64,000 nt of DNA, taken from Mycolicibacterium anyangense (GTDB lineage: Bacteria > Actinomycetota > Actinomycetes > Mycobacteriales > Mycobacteriaceae). The stretch is taken from positions 868,001-932,000 of the forward strand of contig NZ_AP022620.1 of NCBI RefSeq assembly GCF_010731855.1. The letters run 5' to 3'. Below, piece by piece: positions 16,268 through 24,225 of the stretch (position 1 is the first letter of the stretch; every line of letters begins with the position of its first letter). The position numbers and the translations under genes were made by a program. The notes beneath the pieces are model-generated. The model was not told where the DNA came from and did not search any database. It was given only the letters and a program-made list of their open reading frames with translations.

Positions 16268-17176
16268 CTAACGTGGAAGTGGCCCGGCGAGCCCGCGCGG
16301 CAGGGTGTCCCACAGCCAGCTTGCGGCCCTGCCGATCTCGTCGAATTCCAGAGATTCGCCGTTGCTGGCGAGATAGCGTCCCGGCGCTTCGGTGAATCCG
16401 GTGATGCGACTGAGCGTGGCACCGTTGACCCGGAGGATCTGGCCGGTGAGCCACCCCGATTCCGCGGACTGCAACCAGGCCACCACCGCCGAACTGCGGG
16501 CCGGGTCCAAGGCGGGATCCTGGGCGCGCTCCCCGGCAAAGAAATCCGCACTGATCCGGGTGACCGCCAGCGGTGAGATGGCGTTGGCGGTGACGCCGAA
16601 ACGCTGCCCCTCCATCGCCGTCACCACCGTCAGGTTGGCGATCGCGGCCTTGGCGGCGCCGTAGGCGCCCTGCCCGTAGTTGCCCCACAGGCCGGCGCCG
16701 GACACCGTGTTGACGATCCGACCGCCGATGACATTGCCGCCCTTGGCTTCCGAGCGCCAGTACTCGCAGGCGTGTTTGGACACGGCGAATGTGCCTTTGA
16801 GGTGAACCGCCATCACCGCATCCCATTCGGCTTCGGTGGCGTTGACGACGGTGGCGTCCCGCACGATGCCGGCGTTGTTCACCACACCGGTCAAGGTGCC
16901 GAACTCGGAGACCGCGGTAGCGACCATATCCGCGGTATCGGCCCAGTTGGAGACAGAGCCGGTGTGGGCGACCGCGCGCCCACCCGCGGCGACGATTTCC
17001 GCGACGACGTCGAAAGCGGGTCCGGCGCCGTCACCGACCTGTCCGTCCTTGCCCACGCCCGGGTCGTTCACGACCACAGCGGCGCCCTGGCGCGCGAGCT
17101 CGAGACAGTGCGCGCGGCCGATGCCGCGGCCGCCGCCGGTCACCAGTACGACGCGACCGTCAAGTGGTTTGGACAT
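16268..17176 (-). CDS. SDR, MFE2-like 3-hydroxyacyl-CoA dehydrogenase
   Basis: 302 residues. 'VTGGGRGIGRAH', 'AAVVVNDPGVG', 'VVNNAGIVRD' and 'GAYGAAKAA' place it with the dehydrogenase domains of peroxisomal multifunctional enzyme 2, which oxidise (R)-3-hydroxyacyl-CoA. A long C-terminal tail beyond the SDR core ends in 'LPRGLAGPLPR'. It is last in the minus operon that begins with the OB-fold protein and thiolase, 12 bases after the CoA-transferase. A close relative is 52960-53853. Confidence 0.87.
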   Translation of the reverse strand: MSKPLDGRVVLVTGGGRGIGRAHCLELARQGAAVVVNDPGVGKDGQVGDGAGPAFDVVAEIVAAGGRAVAHTGSVSNWADTADMVATAVSEFGTLTGVVNNAGIVRDATVVNATEAEWDAVMAVHLKGTFAVSKHACEYWRSEAKGGNVIGGRIVNTVSGAGLWGNYGQGAYGAAKAAIANLTVVTAMEGQRFGVTANAISPLAVTRISADFFAGERAQDPALDPARSSAVVAWLQSAESGWLTGQILRVNGATLSRITGFTEAPGRYLASNGESLEFDEIGRAASWLWDTLPRGLAGPLPR

Positions 17177-17188
17177 CGGGATGTCTCC

Positions 17189-18367
17189 TCAGCTGTCGAA
17201 CAATCGGGTGATGGATGCGCGGCGGGCCGGCCAATCGAGGCCGCGAAGATCCGCCGCACCGGATTCGGTAACGATGATGTCGACGTCATGGGCCGGTGTG
17301 GACGCCGGGCGGCTCAACGCCTCGACCAGCGGGGAGCGATCGTTGATTCGGGACTGGACTGCGATGATCGACAGGCCGTCGCGGCTGGCCCTGGCGGCTG
17401 CGCAGAAGTCGGGATGGCCCCCGATTCCGCCGACAATCTTCTCGCCGGCGCCTTCACAGTTGATCTGACCTACCGGGTCGATCTCGATCGCCGTGTTCAC
17501 CGCGATGAATGCCCGGTCCCGCAGCCGACTGATGTCGTGGGTGTATCCGATGCCGCGCAGGATCGACCGGCCGTCGGCCCAGCGGTAGAGGTCTGCGCTG
17601 CCCAGCAGGTAGGTGGCCGACGGCTCGCCAAGCAGAAGCCCCCGCCGTTCGAGTTCCATGACGCCATCGGTGAGCAGGCCGGTCTCGATGTGCACCGGCA
17701 CCGATACCCTCTGCAGCAGCGCGGTACCCAGTTGACCCGGTCCGTACTGCAGGCTGGCCCCGGCCGGGACGTACCGAAGCACATTATCGGCCAGCGCATC
17801 ATGGATTGGCTGCGGCGCTCGTCCGGGAACCTCGAGGGGACCGCGCGATGTGTGCCCGACGACGCGCAGCGCCCCGGCATCGATACCGAGTGCATCTGCG
17901 GCGCCCGCATGCTCGTCGACGACAGCAAGCACGGTAACCCCGTCATCGACCAGGGATCGCTGCCACGATACCTCCGTGCAGAATCGAAATATGCCGTCCC
18001 GCAGAGCAACCCGGGTCACGAGCGCATCCGGTCGCAGCACTGTGTGGAGGAGCGACTGGATGCCGGTGAGTGCCGTCGGAACAAAGCGCGTGCCAGGGCT
18101 CTTGAGGACCGCACGCATGCCCCAACCCGGCATCAACGCCACGACATCGGCAAATGCCGTTACGTCGAGCTCGGTCACGGCACCGGGCACCCAGCCCAGG
18201 ATCAGCCGTACTCCGCCGATGCGATGGGCGGCCTCGGTCAACACCGCTCCGACGGACGAGCCGTCGTCGAGGGTGGTGAGGGTCCCGACGCCGTCACCCA
18301 GGGCGATGGTCCCGCCCTGCGGAACTGCCGCGCACAGCGCGGCAGTCAGGTCTGCTGCGGTGATCAC
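17189..18367 (-). CDS. Acetyl-CoA hydrolase / 4-hydroxybutyrate CoA-transferase family protein
   Basis: 392 residues from GTG 18367. The C-terminal region 'FIAVNTAIEIDPVGQINCEG' and 'GGIGGHPDFCAAARAS' are hallmarks of family I CoA-transferases of the acetyl-CoA hydrolase type, and 'VTESGAADLRGL' near the end is also conserved. The usual catalytic glutamate is probably the one in 'IEIDPVGQ' or nearby. The upstream frame to 18490 overlaps the dehydrogenase gene and lacks family similarity, so it is not used. It would move CoA between acyl groups or hydrolyse a CoA ester. It lies 16 bases after the dehydrogenase stop. Confidence 0.82.
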   Translation of the reverse strand: MITAADLTAALCAAVPQGGTIALGDGVGTLTTLDDGSSVGAVLTEAAHRIGGVRLILGWVPGAVTELDVTAFADVVALMPGWGMRAVLKSPGTRFVPTALTGIQSLLHTVLRPDALVTRVALRDGIFRFCTEVSWQRSLVDDGVTVLAVVDEHAGAADALGIDAGALRVVGHTSRGPLEVPGRAPQPIHDALADNVLRYVPAGASLQYGPGQLGTALLQRVSVPVHIETGLLTDGVMELERRGLLLGEPSATYLLGSADLYRWADGRSILRGIGYTHDISRLRDRAFIAVNTAIEIDPVGQINCEGAGEKIVGGIGGHPDFCAAARASRDGLSIIAVQSRINDRSPLVEALSRPASTPAHDVDIIVTESGAADLRGLDWPARRASITRLFDS

Positions 18368-18383
18368 CGCGACGATCGGCCGG

Positions 18384-19526
18384 TCACCGCCGGTCCTTGG
18401 GCAGGCCGAGGAGCCGCTCGGCCAAGATGTTGCGCTGGATCTCGCTGGTGCCGCCGAGGATCGTCTGCGCCCGGCCGACCAGCATGGCACGGATCAACTC
18501 ACTGGATTCGGGTGTGGCACAGGCGTCGGTGCCGAGCACGTCGGTGGCCATGTCGCCGAGGTCGCGGTCGGTCTCCGACGTCATCAACTTCAACACCGAG
18601 AACGCCGGTGCGGTCAGGTCGCCGCCGGCCACCGCGCGTTGCCAGGTGGAGCGCAGCAACCACATTCTGGTCCACAGCTTGATCAATGACCGTCTGGTCA
18701 CCGGGTCCAGCCGGTCGCGCTGCGCCGCCGCGGCACTCATCTGCTCGAGCAGCTTGAACATCGACACGGCCTGTGAGCCCAGCGTCAGACGCTCACGCCC
18801 CAATGTGAGCATGGCGATCGTCCAGCCCTGTCCGGGCTCACCGACGATGGCTTCGGGTCCAAGTTGCACGTCATCGAGGAACACCTCGTTGAACTTGCAT
18901 TCCCCGTCGATCTGGCGGAGGGGGCGGACGGTCACACCGGGGGCGTCCATCGGTACCACGAACATCGACAGACCACGGTGGCTGTCGGCTCCCGTACGGG
19001 CCAACAGCAGCCCGTACTGAGCCGAATTCGCTGCCGAGCTCCAGACCTTCTGGCCGTTGATCTTCCAGCCGCCGTCGACAGGCTCGGCCTTGGTGCGAAC
19101 GCCGGCGAGATCCGAGCCCGCGCCCGGTTCGGAGAACAGCTGGGTCCAGATGTGATCGCCGAGGCGGATCGGCTCGAGGTAGGTACGCTTCTGTTCGGCG
19201 CTGCCGTAGGCAATGAGTACCGGCCCGACCAGATCGATAGCGGTGATACCGAGTTGACGGGGGACACCTGCGCGAGCGCACTCCTCGGCGAACACCGCCT
19301 GTAGAGCCACCGAAGCATCCGCGCCGCCATGCTCGACAGGCCAGTGCAAGCATGTATAGCCCTGTGCAGCAAGGTATTTGTGCCACTCCCGGCCGGGGCC
19401 GACGTCATCGGGTGTCGGTGTCGGGCCGTAGTTTCGCAGCCCGGCGGGACGGGGCGCGTTGGCGAGGAACTCGCGGATCTCCGCTCGGCGAGCGGCGATG
19501 TCCTCGTCAGCCACAATGGCTGTCAC
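18384..19526 (-). CDS. Acyl-CoA dehydrogenase, catalytic subunit of a pair
   Basis: 380 residues from GTG 19526, which has AGGAGG seven bases upstream and overlaps the previous stop by four bases (GTGA). 'FSEPGAGSDLAGVRTKAE', Glu in 'TLGRERLTL' and the C-terminal 'LGGTSEIQRNILAERLLGLP' are present. With the preceding 19523-20680 gene it forms a probable heteromeric dehydrogenase of the kind used for CoA thioesters of bulky ring or side-chain substrates. It sits between thiolase/OB-fold genes and a CoA-transferase. Confidence 0.9.
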   Translation of the reverse strand: MTAIVADEDIAARRAEIREFLANAPRPAGLRNYGPTPTPDDVGPGREWHKYLAAQGYTCLHWPVEHGGADASVALQAVFAEECARAGVPRQLGITAIDLVGPVLIAYGSAEQKRTYLEPIRLGDHIWTQLFSEPGAGSDLAGVRTKAEPVDGGWKINGQKVWSSAANSAQYGLLLARTGADSHRGLSMFVVPMDAPGVTVRPLRQIDGECKFNEVFLDDVQLGPEAIVGEPGQGWTIAMLTLGRERLTLGSQAVSMFKLLEQMSAAAAQRDRLDPVTRRSLIKLWTRMWLLRSTWQRAVAGGDLTAPAFSVLKLMTSETDRDLGDMATDVLGTDACATPESSELIRAMLVGRAQTILGGTSEIQRNILAERLLGLPKDRR

Positions 19527-20680
19527 GTCGTTGCCTCCTGAGTCAGAGCCGCGGCGTCGACGCCTGCGACCGTCGCCAGCACATCGAAGTGGGCGCCCGG
19601 TGATCCGAACAGCACTTCGTCGGTTCGGGCGCGCTTGAGGTACAGATGTGCGGCGTCTTCCCAGGTGAAGCCGATGCCGCCGTGGATCTGGATATTGGTG
19701 TGCGTGGCATCGCGAAGCGCTTCGGAACAGACCGCCTTGGCCATGCTCGCCGACCACGTCGCCTCGTCGCTACCCGCGTCCACGCGGTCGAGGGCGGCTT
19801 GGGCGGCGGAGCGGGACCATTCCAGATCGACCAGCATGTCCGCGCACTTGTGCTTGATCGCCTGGAAACTTCCGATGGGACGCCCGAATTGGTGACGGGT
19901 GCGGGCATACTCGGCGGCGATGTCGACCACCCGCTCGAGGGCTCCCACCTGTTCGGCCGCCAGCACCGCCAGAGTGCGGTCGACATTGCGATGGATGATG
20001 GGTTGGGCGTCGCCGGTACCGAGTCGAACTGCTGCGGCGCCGGTGAATTCGATGGTTGCCATCGGGCGGGTGCCGTCGAGGGTGTCTTCGGCCCGCTGGT
20101 GCACCTCGGAATCGCTCGCCTGGACGAAGAACAACCCGATGTCGCTGCCGACGGCCGCCGCCACCACGAAGTGGTCGGCTGCGGCTCCGTGCAGGACGTG
20201 GCGGGCTGTGCCGCGCACCGTCCAAGCGTCGCCTGCCACGCCGGCGCTGATCGCTACCGAGGCGGCTGACCACATGCCGTTGTCCGCGGTGAGGATGGTG
20301 GTTGCCGTGCGCGAGCCCGATGCCAGCGGTTCCAGGATGTCATCGAGCAGAGCTGGTGGCGCGGCGTCGAGCAGTAACCCAGTGGTCAGCACGTAGGAGA
20401 TGAACGGGACGGGCGCCAGTACCCGGCCGAGTTCGTGGGCCACCGCAGCCAGTGCGTCGGCACCGTAGCCTGCCCCGCCATACTCTTCCGGCAAGGCGAT
20501 CGCGCCAACGCCGATCTGCTCGCACAGGGCACGCCACAGCTCGGCATCGAAACCTCGTTGCGGCTCTTCGTTATCCACAGCGACCGCACGAAGACGATCG
20601 TCGGTGAGCATGCGCTCGCACACCGCCCGAACGGATGCCGCCAAGTCGGCCCGCTCGTCCGCCGAAAGATGTAGCACCAT
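19523..20680 (-). CDS. Acyl-CoA dehydrogenase, partner subunit
   Basis: 385 residues. Features are 'ALPEEYGGAGYGADAL', 'RHQFGRPIGSFQAIKHKCADM' and 'HGGIGFTWEDAAHLYLKRA', the pattern of the beta-type partner in paired FadE enzymes. ATG 20680 is used; a TTG six bases upstream (20686-20689) would overlap the thiolase stop. It is translationally coupled to the catalytic subunit downstream. Its closest relative in the window is 56754-57875. Confidence 0.88.
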   Translation of the reverse strand: MVLHLSADERADLAASVRAVCERMLTDDRLRAVAVDNEEPQRGFDAELWRALCEQIGVGAIALPEEYGGAGYGADALAAVAHELGRVLAPVPFISYVLTTGLLLDAAPPALLDDILEPLASGSRTATTILTADNGMWSAASVAISAGVAGDAWTVRGTARHVLHGAAADHFVVAAAVGSDIGLFFVQASDSEVHQRAEDTLDGTRPMATIEFTGAAAVRLGTGDAQPIIHRNVDRTLAVLAAEQVGALERVVDIAAEYARTRHQFGRPIGSFQAIKHKCADMLVDLEWSRSAAQAALDRVDAGSDEATWSASMAKAVCSEALRDATHTNIQIHGGIGFTWEDAAHLYLKRARTDEVLFGSPGAHFDVLATVAGVDAAALTQEATT

Positions 20681-20685
20681 GCGGC

Positions 20686-21840
20686 TCAACGGGACAGAAT
20701 GGCGACCGCGCCACTGCCCGGCGAACCGTACAGCTGGGCAAGCCCCACCGTGGGGCTGTTGGGAACCTGCCGGTCACCGGCGCTGCCCCGGAGCTGCTGC
20801 ACCAACTCGTAGACCTGACGAAGCCCGGACGCGCCGACCGGCTCACCGTTGGCCAGCAAGCCGCCGTCGGTATTGATCGGGATCCGGCCACCGATCTCGG
20901 TGTCGCCGTTGGCCAGCATGGCCTCCTGCTCGCCGTCCTTGCAGAGTCCGGTCTCGGCCATGTGGATGATCTCCGAACCGGAATCGGTGTCCTGCAGCTG
21001 CGCGACGTCCACATCCTCGGGTCCGATACCGGCCTGCTCGTAGACGGCCGCCGCCGCTGCCGCGGTGGCGCCCGGCACGATCGGTGTCTCGATGGAGGTG
21101 CGCAGCAGTTCGAAGGCGCCGTCCTGACGGCTACGAATTGCGCTGGCACGGATGTAGATCGGGGTATCGGTGTACTTCTTGGCGTCTTCGGCCCGGCACA
21201 CGACGACGGCGGCCGCACCCTCGTTGGGGTTGCAGTACATGAACTGGCGCAGCGGGTAATTGACCATCGGTGACTCGGCGATGGCCTCGAATGCCATCGG
21301 CTTGCGGCGCCACGCGTGCGGCGCGAGCGCACCGTTGTTGAAGTTCTTGACCGCCACTCGCGCCAGGGTGTCCTCGCTGATGCCATGGTCGTGCATGTAG
21401 CGGTTGATCTTGTGGCCGAAGTAGTGGGTGGTCAGAAACATCCCCTGGTCGCCGTACCACTGCGGCAGACCGGCGACTGCGGGCTCGGCCCCGAACGAGC
21501 CGCGCGGGTGCTTGTCGAGCCCGACGCCGACAGCGATCTCGGCCTGGCCCAGTAGTACCTCGCGTGCCGCCAGCGTCAGCAACGAGTTTCCGGTAGCGCA
21601 GCCGCTCAGGGTGGCTCGCGCTGGGATTCCCGTCATGCCGGCCAGCCCGGTGATCGCTTCGGGGTTGGCGACTTCGAGGCTGCCGGCGAACAAGCTGCCG
21701 ATCCGGTTCCAGGGGACACCGGCGTCCTTGAGTGCACGGTGGATCGCCACCGCACCCATCTCCAGGGCGGACCGATCGGGGTAGCGGCCGAACGGATGGA
21801 TCCCGACGCCGATGATGGCGATCTCAGGTGTGGTGCTCAT
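20686..21840 (-). CDS. Thiolase-fold protein (SCP-x/lipid-transfer type) with GEP in place of GHP
   Basis: 384 residues, SCP-x-type thiolase fold. Cys81 in 'LSGCATGNSL' is kept. The second active-site loop, normally GHP.GATG, reads 'NGEPVGASGLRQ' (Glu333), and the 'VHDCF' loop is replaced by 'LQDTDSGSE'. This departs from a canonical thiolase and resembles actinobacterial lipid-transfer-protein thiolases that work with DUF35 partners, some of which are retro-aldolases in sterol side-chain breakdown. The OB-fold gene 21916-22329 is directly upstream. Either C-C cleavage or a non-thiolase role is possible. Confidence 0.82.
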   Translation of the reverse strand: MSTTPEIAIIGVGIHPFGRYPDRSALEMGAVAIHRALKDAGVPWNRIGSLFAGSLEVANPEAITGLAGMTGIPARATLSGCATGNSLLTLAAREVLLGQAEIAVGVGLDKHPRGSFGAEPAVAGLPQWYGDQGMFLTTHYFGHKINRYMHDHGISEDTLARVAVKNFNNGALAPHAWRRKPMAFEAIAESPMVNYPLRQFMYCNPNEGAAAVVVCRAEDAKKYTDTPIYIRASAIRSRQDGAFELLRTSIETPIVPGATAAAAAAVYEQAGIGPEDVDVAQLQDTDSGSEIIHMAETGLCKDGEQEAMLANGDTEIGGRIPINTDGGLLANGEPVGASGLRQVYELVQQLRGSAGDRQVPNSPTVGLAQLYGSPGSGAVAILSR

Positions 21841-21855
21841 CGAATTCCTTCCCGT

Positions 21856-21880
21856 GCCGGCGCTTTCATGACAAGCCGGC
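21856..21880 (-). other. Imperfect hairpin between OB-fold and thiolase genes
   Basis: GCCGGC-gc-TT (21856-21865) pairs with AAGCCGGC (21873-21880) with two bulged bases in the 75-base gap. It may adjust expression of the thiolase relative to its OB-fold partner. No T-tract follows. Confidence 0.25.
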
Positions 21881-21915
21881 GTGTGCTGATGCTGTGAACG
21901 GAGTCGGGCCAGTGT

Positions 21916-22329
21916 TCAGGCGGGGGTGAAGGCGTACGTCAACAACGATTCGCCGTCGGCGGTCTGGAAGATCGTCGTGGTGGTGACCATCGGCTGACCG
22001 ATCTGCAGCTCCTCCGGTGCGGCGCCGACCACCAAGCCCTCGACCAGCAGCCCCTCCGGCAGTTCCACATAACCGACGGTGTAGCGGGCGAACGCCTCGG
22101 GGGAGCGGCTGCCCTTGTACGGGAGCGGCGGGATGAACTCCTGGGTGGTGAACGTGTACAGGGTGCCGTGGCTGGACAGGTCGATCTTCTCCAGCTCACC
22201 GTCGCCGTCGAGCAGGAAGTCGGCTTCGGCAGGGAACTTGACCGGGGCACCGGCACCGCGGCGGGATCCGATCAGCACGGTTCGCTCACCTTCGGTCCGG
22301 AAGAGTCCCTCAGCGATCATTTGCGTCAT
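21916..22329 (-). CDS. DUF35 OB-fold acyl-CoA-associated protein without zinc-ribbon cysteines
   Basis: 137 residues. 'GTLYTFTTQEFIPPLPYKG' and 'YTVGYVELPEGLLVEGLVVG' are the core of the DUF35 OB-fold family. The N-terminal rubredoxin-like zinc ribbon normally has four cysteines; this protein contains none ('VLIGSRRGAGAPVKFPAE'). DUF35 proteins partner thiolase-fold enzymes and help bind the CoA chain. The gene precedes the unusual thiolase 20686-21840, its obvious partner. ATG 22329 has GAGGTAAC just upstream. It is divergent from the MaoC gene. Confidence 0.85.
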   Translation of the reverse strand: MTQMIAEGLFRTEGERTVLIGSRRGAGAPVKFPAEADFLLDGDGELEKIDLSSHGTLYTFTTQEFIPPLPYKGSRSPEAFARYTVGYVELPEGLLVEGLVVGAAPEELQIGQPMVTTTTIFQTADGESLLTYAFTPA

Positions 22330-22377
22330 CTGTTACCTCGATCGGCACGTATGGGTCCGGAGTGATCCGGCTTGATA

Positions 22378-22388
22378 ATACAGTGTAT
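22378..22388. promoter_or_regulatory. ATACA-G-TGTAT palindrome in the OB-fold / MaoC divergent promoter
   Basis: A perfect 11-base palindrome runs directly into TATAGAT and the 8-base palindrome TAGATCTA (22386-22393), about 45-55 bases before the MaoC start. It shares the TACA-N-TGTA core with the site at 3865-3875. It could control both divergent operons. The regulator is unassigned; the TetR at 25823 is the nearest candidate. Confidence 0.45.
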
Positions 22389-22431
22389 AGATCTACCGGA
22401 ATAATTAACCAAAATCTACTTCGGAGGCAGG

Positions 22432-22890
22432 ATGAAAACCATGGACTCGATGGACGACGTGCTGGGATCGCTCGGCGCCGACCTCGGCACCAGCGATTGG
22501 GTGCGAATCGATCAGTCCAGGATCGACCTGTTCGCCGAGGCCACCGGAGATCACCAGTGGATTCACGTCGACGTCGAGCGGGCGAAGGCGGAGAGTCCCT
22601 TCGGATCGACCATCGCCCACGGATTCCTGACCCTGTCGATGATCCCCATCCTGAGCAAGGACCTCTTCGTGGTGCGCGGGGCCAAGATGGCCGTCAACTA
22701 CGGGCTGAACAAGGTTCGCTTCGTTTCACCGGTGCCTGTCGGGAGTCGAATCCGGCTGCATTCCGAAGTTGCGGCCGTGGATAAGACCGGTGACAACACG
22801 GTCAATCTGACCGTCCGTCACACCGTCCAGATCGAGGGCAACGACAAGCCGGCCGCGGTGGCGGAGCTGATCGCCCGCTACGTGTTCTGA
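22432..22890 (+). CDS. MaoC-like (R)-enoyl-CoA hydratase
   Basis: 152 residues, single hotdog. The hydratase motif is intact: 'FAEATGDHQWIHVD' with catalytic Asp and His, followed by 'PFGSTIAHGFLTLS'. It should hydrate a trans-2-enoyl-CoA to the (R)-3-hydroxyacyl-CoA, matching the MFE2-like dehydrogenases in the window. GGAGGCAGG lies just before ATG 22432. It is divergent from the OB-fold/thiolase operon and 115 bases upstream of the amidohydrolase. Confidence 0.9.
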   Translation: MKTMDSMDDVLGSLGADLGTSDWVRIDQSRIDLFAEATGDHQWIHVDVERAKAESPFGSTIAHGFLTLSMIPILSKDLFVVRGAKMAVNYGLNKVRFVSPVPVGSRIRLHSEVAAVDKTGDNTVNLTVRHTVQIEGNDKPAAVAELIARYVF

Positions 22891-22895
22891 GCAAG

Positions 22896-22914
22896 TTTCG
22901 GACCCTGTCCGAAA
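22896..22914 (+). terminator. TTTCGGAC-CCT-GTCCGAAA hairpin after MaoC gene
   Basis: Perfect 8-base arms around a three-base loop begin 6 bases after the MaoC stop. No T-tract follows, so this is either a weak terminator or an operator for the amidohydrolase promoter, whose TATAAA (22956-22961) lies 42 bases downstream. Confidence 0.45.
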
Positions 22915-23005
22915 TGTCTCGAACCGGCGGCTTCCGCAATAAAGTGCCAACATGGTATAAAACAGGTGAGGCGCATCCACCCACGCTTCTCGACAAGGAG
23001 TCTCC

Positions 23006-24217
23006 ATGGCACTCATTCAGGACACCGTCGGTCCGCTGCCATACCTGCTGACCGACTTCGACCAGCATTCCTACGAATCCACCGACTGCTTCACCCGGTT
23101 CATGCCGAAGGCCAAGTTGGATTCAGCGGTTCACCTGGTGGAGATGCCCAGCGGGCACAAGGCGTTGTTGGCCAACGACCGGCTCGTCACCGCTTTCGAG
23201 AAGGAACACGATTTGTCGAAGGCCTATGTCCCAGGGTCTTTGGTGGAGATGCTGACTCAGCGCGCATCGGGCAATGCCACTGACGCCGAGCGGTTCTTCG
23301 AACCTCTCCAGAAGGAATACCTCGACCGGGACGCGCGCCTGATTCAGCTCGGCGAGCAGCAGATCGAGAAAGCCATCATGTATCCCGGTGGCTGGGCGCT
23401 ACTGGCCGAGCCGTTTCTCAAGGACGACGTCGACGCGCTGTACGACAATTACGAGTCGTTCAACAAATGGATCAACGAAGACTGGGGCTTCAACTACCAG
23501 GACACGATCTACGCACCCGCGCTGCTCTCGCTGCGCGACCTCGACCGTGCTGTCGCCGAGCTGGACCGGGTTCTCGCGGCCGGTGCGAAGTTCGTCGTGC
23601 TGCCGTGTGGTCCGGTCTACGGGCGTAGCCCGGGCGATCCGTATTTCGACCCGTTCTGGGCTCGGCTCAACGAGGCCAAAGCGGTGGTGTGCTATCACAT
23701 CGCCGAGAACCATTATCAGGAACACGTTGCCTCGCAATGGGGATGGAAGATGGGACCACCGTTCCAGTTCTCGGCCTGGCAGTGGCAGAACACCTACGGC
23801 GAGCGCCCCATCACCGACACGCTGTCGGCGCTGATATTCGACAACATCTTCGGCCGGTTCCCGGACCTGCGTGTCGTGGTCAGCGAGTACGGCGCCTCCT
23901 GGATTCCGCACTTCATCAACCACATGGACAAGAGTCGCGGGATGGCTCGGCTGGGCCCGTGGCTGGGCGGTCAGCTGACCGAGCGTCCCAGTACGATCTT
24001 CAAGCGCCATGTCAACGTCGTGCCGTATCCCGAGGACGACACGGTGAAGATCGCCGATGAACTCGGCACCACCGAGTGCCTGGTGATGGGATCGGACTGG
24101 CCGCACGCCGAGGGGCTGCGCGAGCCGGCCGAGATGTACCTTCGGGTCGAAGGCCTCGGTGAAGAGCGCCGCAAGGCATTCACCCGTGACAACGGGATGG
24201 ACCTGTTCCTCAACTAG
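23006..24217 (+). CDS. Amidohydrolase-2 family protein (ACMSD-like metal-dependent hydrolase/decarboxylase)
   Basis: 403 residues. The TIM-barrel begins 'TDFDQHSYESTDCFTRF', where related enzymes have HxH; later 'CYHIAENHYQ' and 'VMGSDWPHAEGLREP' supply the His and Asp metal ligands. The family includes decarboxylases and C-C or C-N hydrolases. AAGGAG lies before ATG 23006. It is followed directly by an acyl-CoA ligase and a TetR gene. The protein at 37806-39014 is a close full-length paralogue in the same cassette order, so a conserved step before or after CoA activation is likely. Reaction unknown. Confidence 0.87.
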   Translation: MALIQDTVGPLPYLLTDFDQHSYESTDCFTRFMPKAKLDSAVHLVEMPSGHKALLANDRLVTAFEKEHDLSKAYVPGSLVEMLTQRASGNATDAERFFEPLQKEYLDRDARLIQLGEQQIEKAIMYPGGWALLAEPFLKDDVDALYDNYESFNKWINEDWGFNYQDTIYAPALLSLRDLDRAVAELDRVLAAGAKFVVLPCGPVYGRSPGDPYFDPFWARLNEAKAVVCYHIAENHYQEHVASQWGWKMGPPFQFSAWQWQNTYGERPITDTLSALIFDNIFGRFPDLRVVVSEYGASWIPHFINHMDKSRGMARLGPWLGGQLTERPSTIFKRHVNVVPYPEDDTVKIADELGTTECLVMGSDWPHAEGLREPAEMYLRVEGLGEERRKAFTRDNGMDLFLN

Positions 24218-24225
24218 GGGCTGCC

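Noticed and set aside
16772..18682. 636-codon open frame on the plus strand
   Set aside because: It is antisense to the SDR and CoA-transferase genes, has no family motif and arises from high GC third positions.
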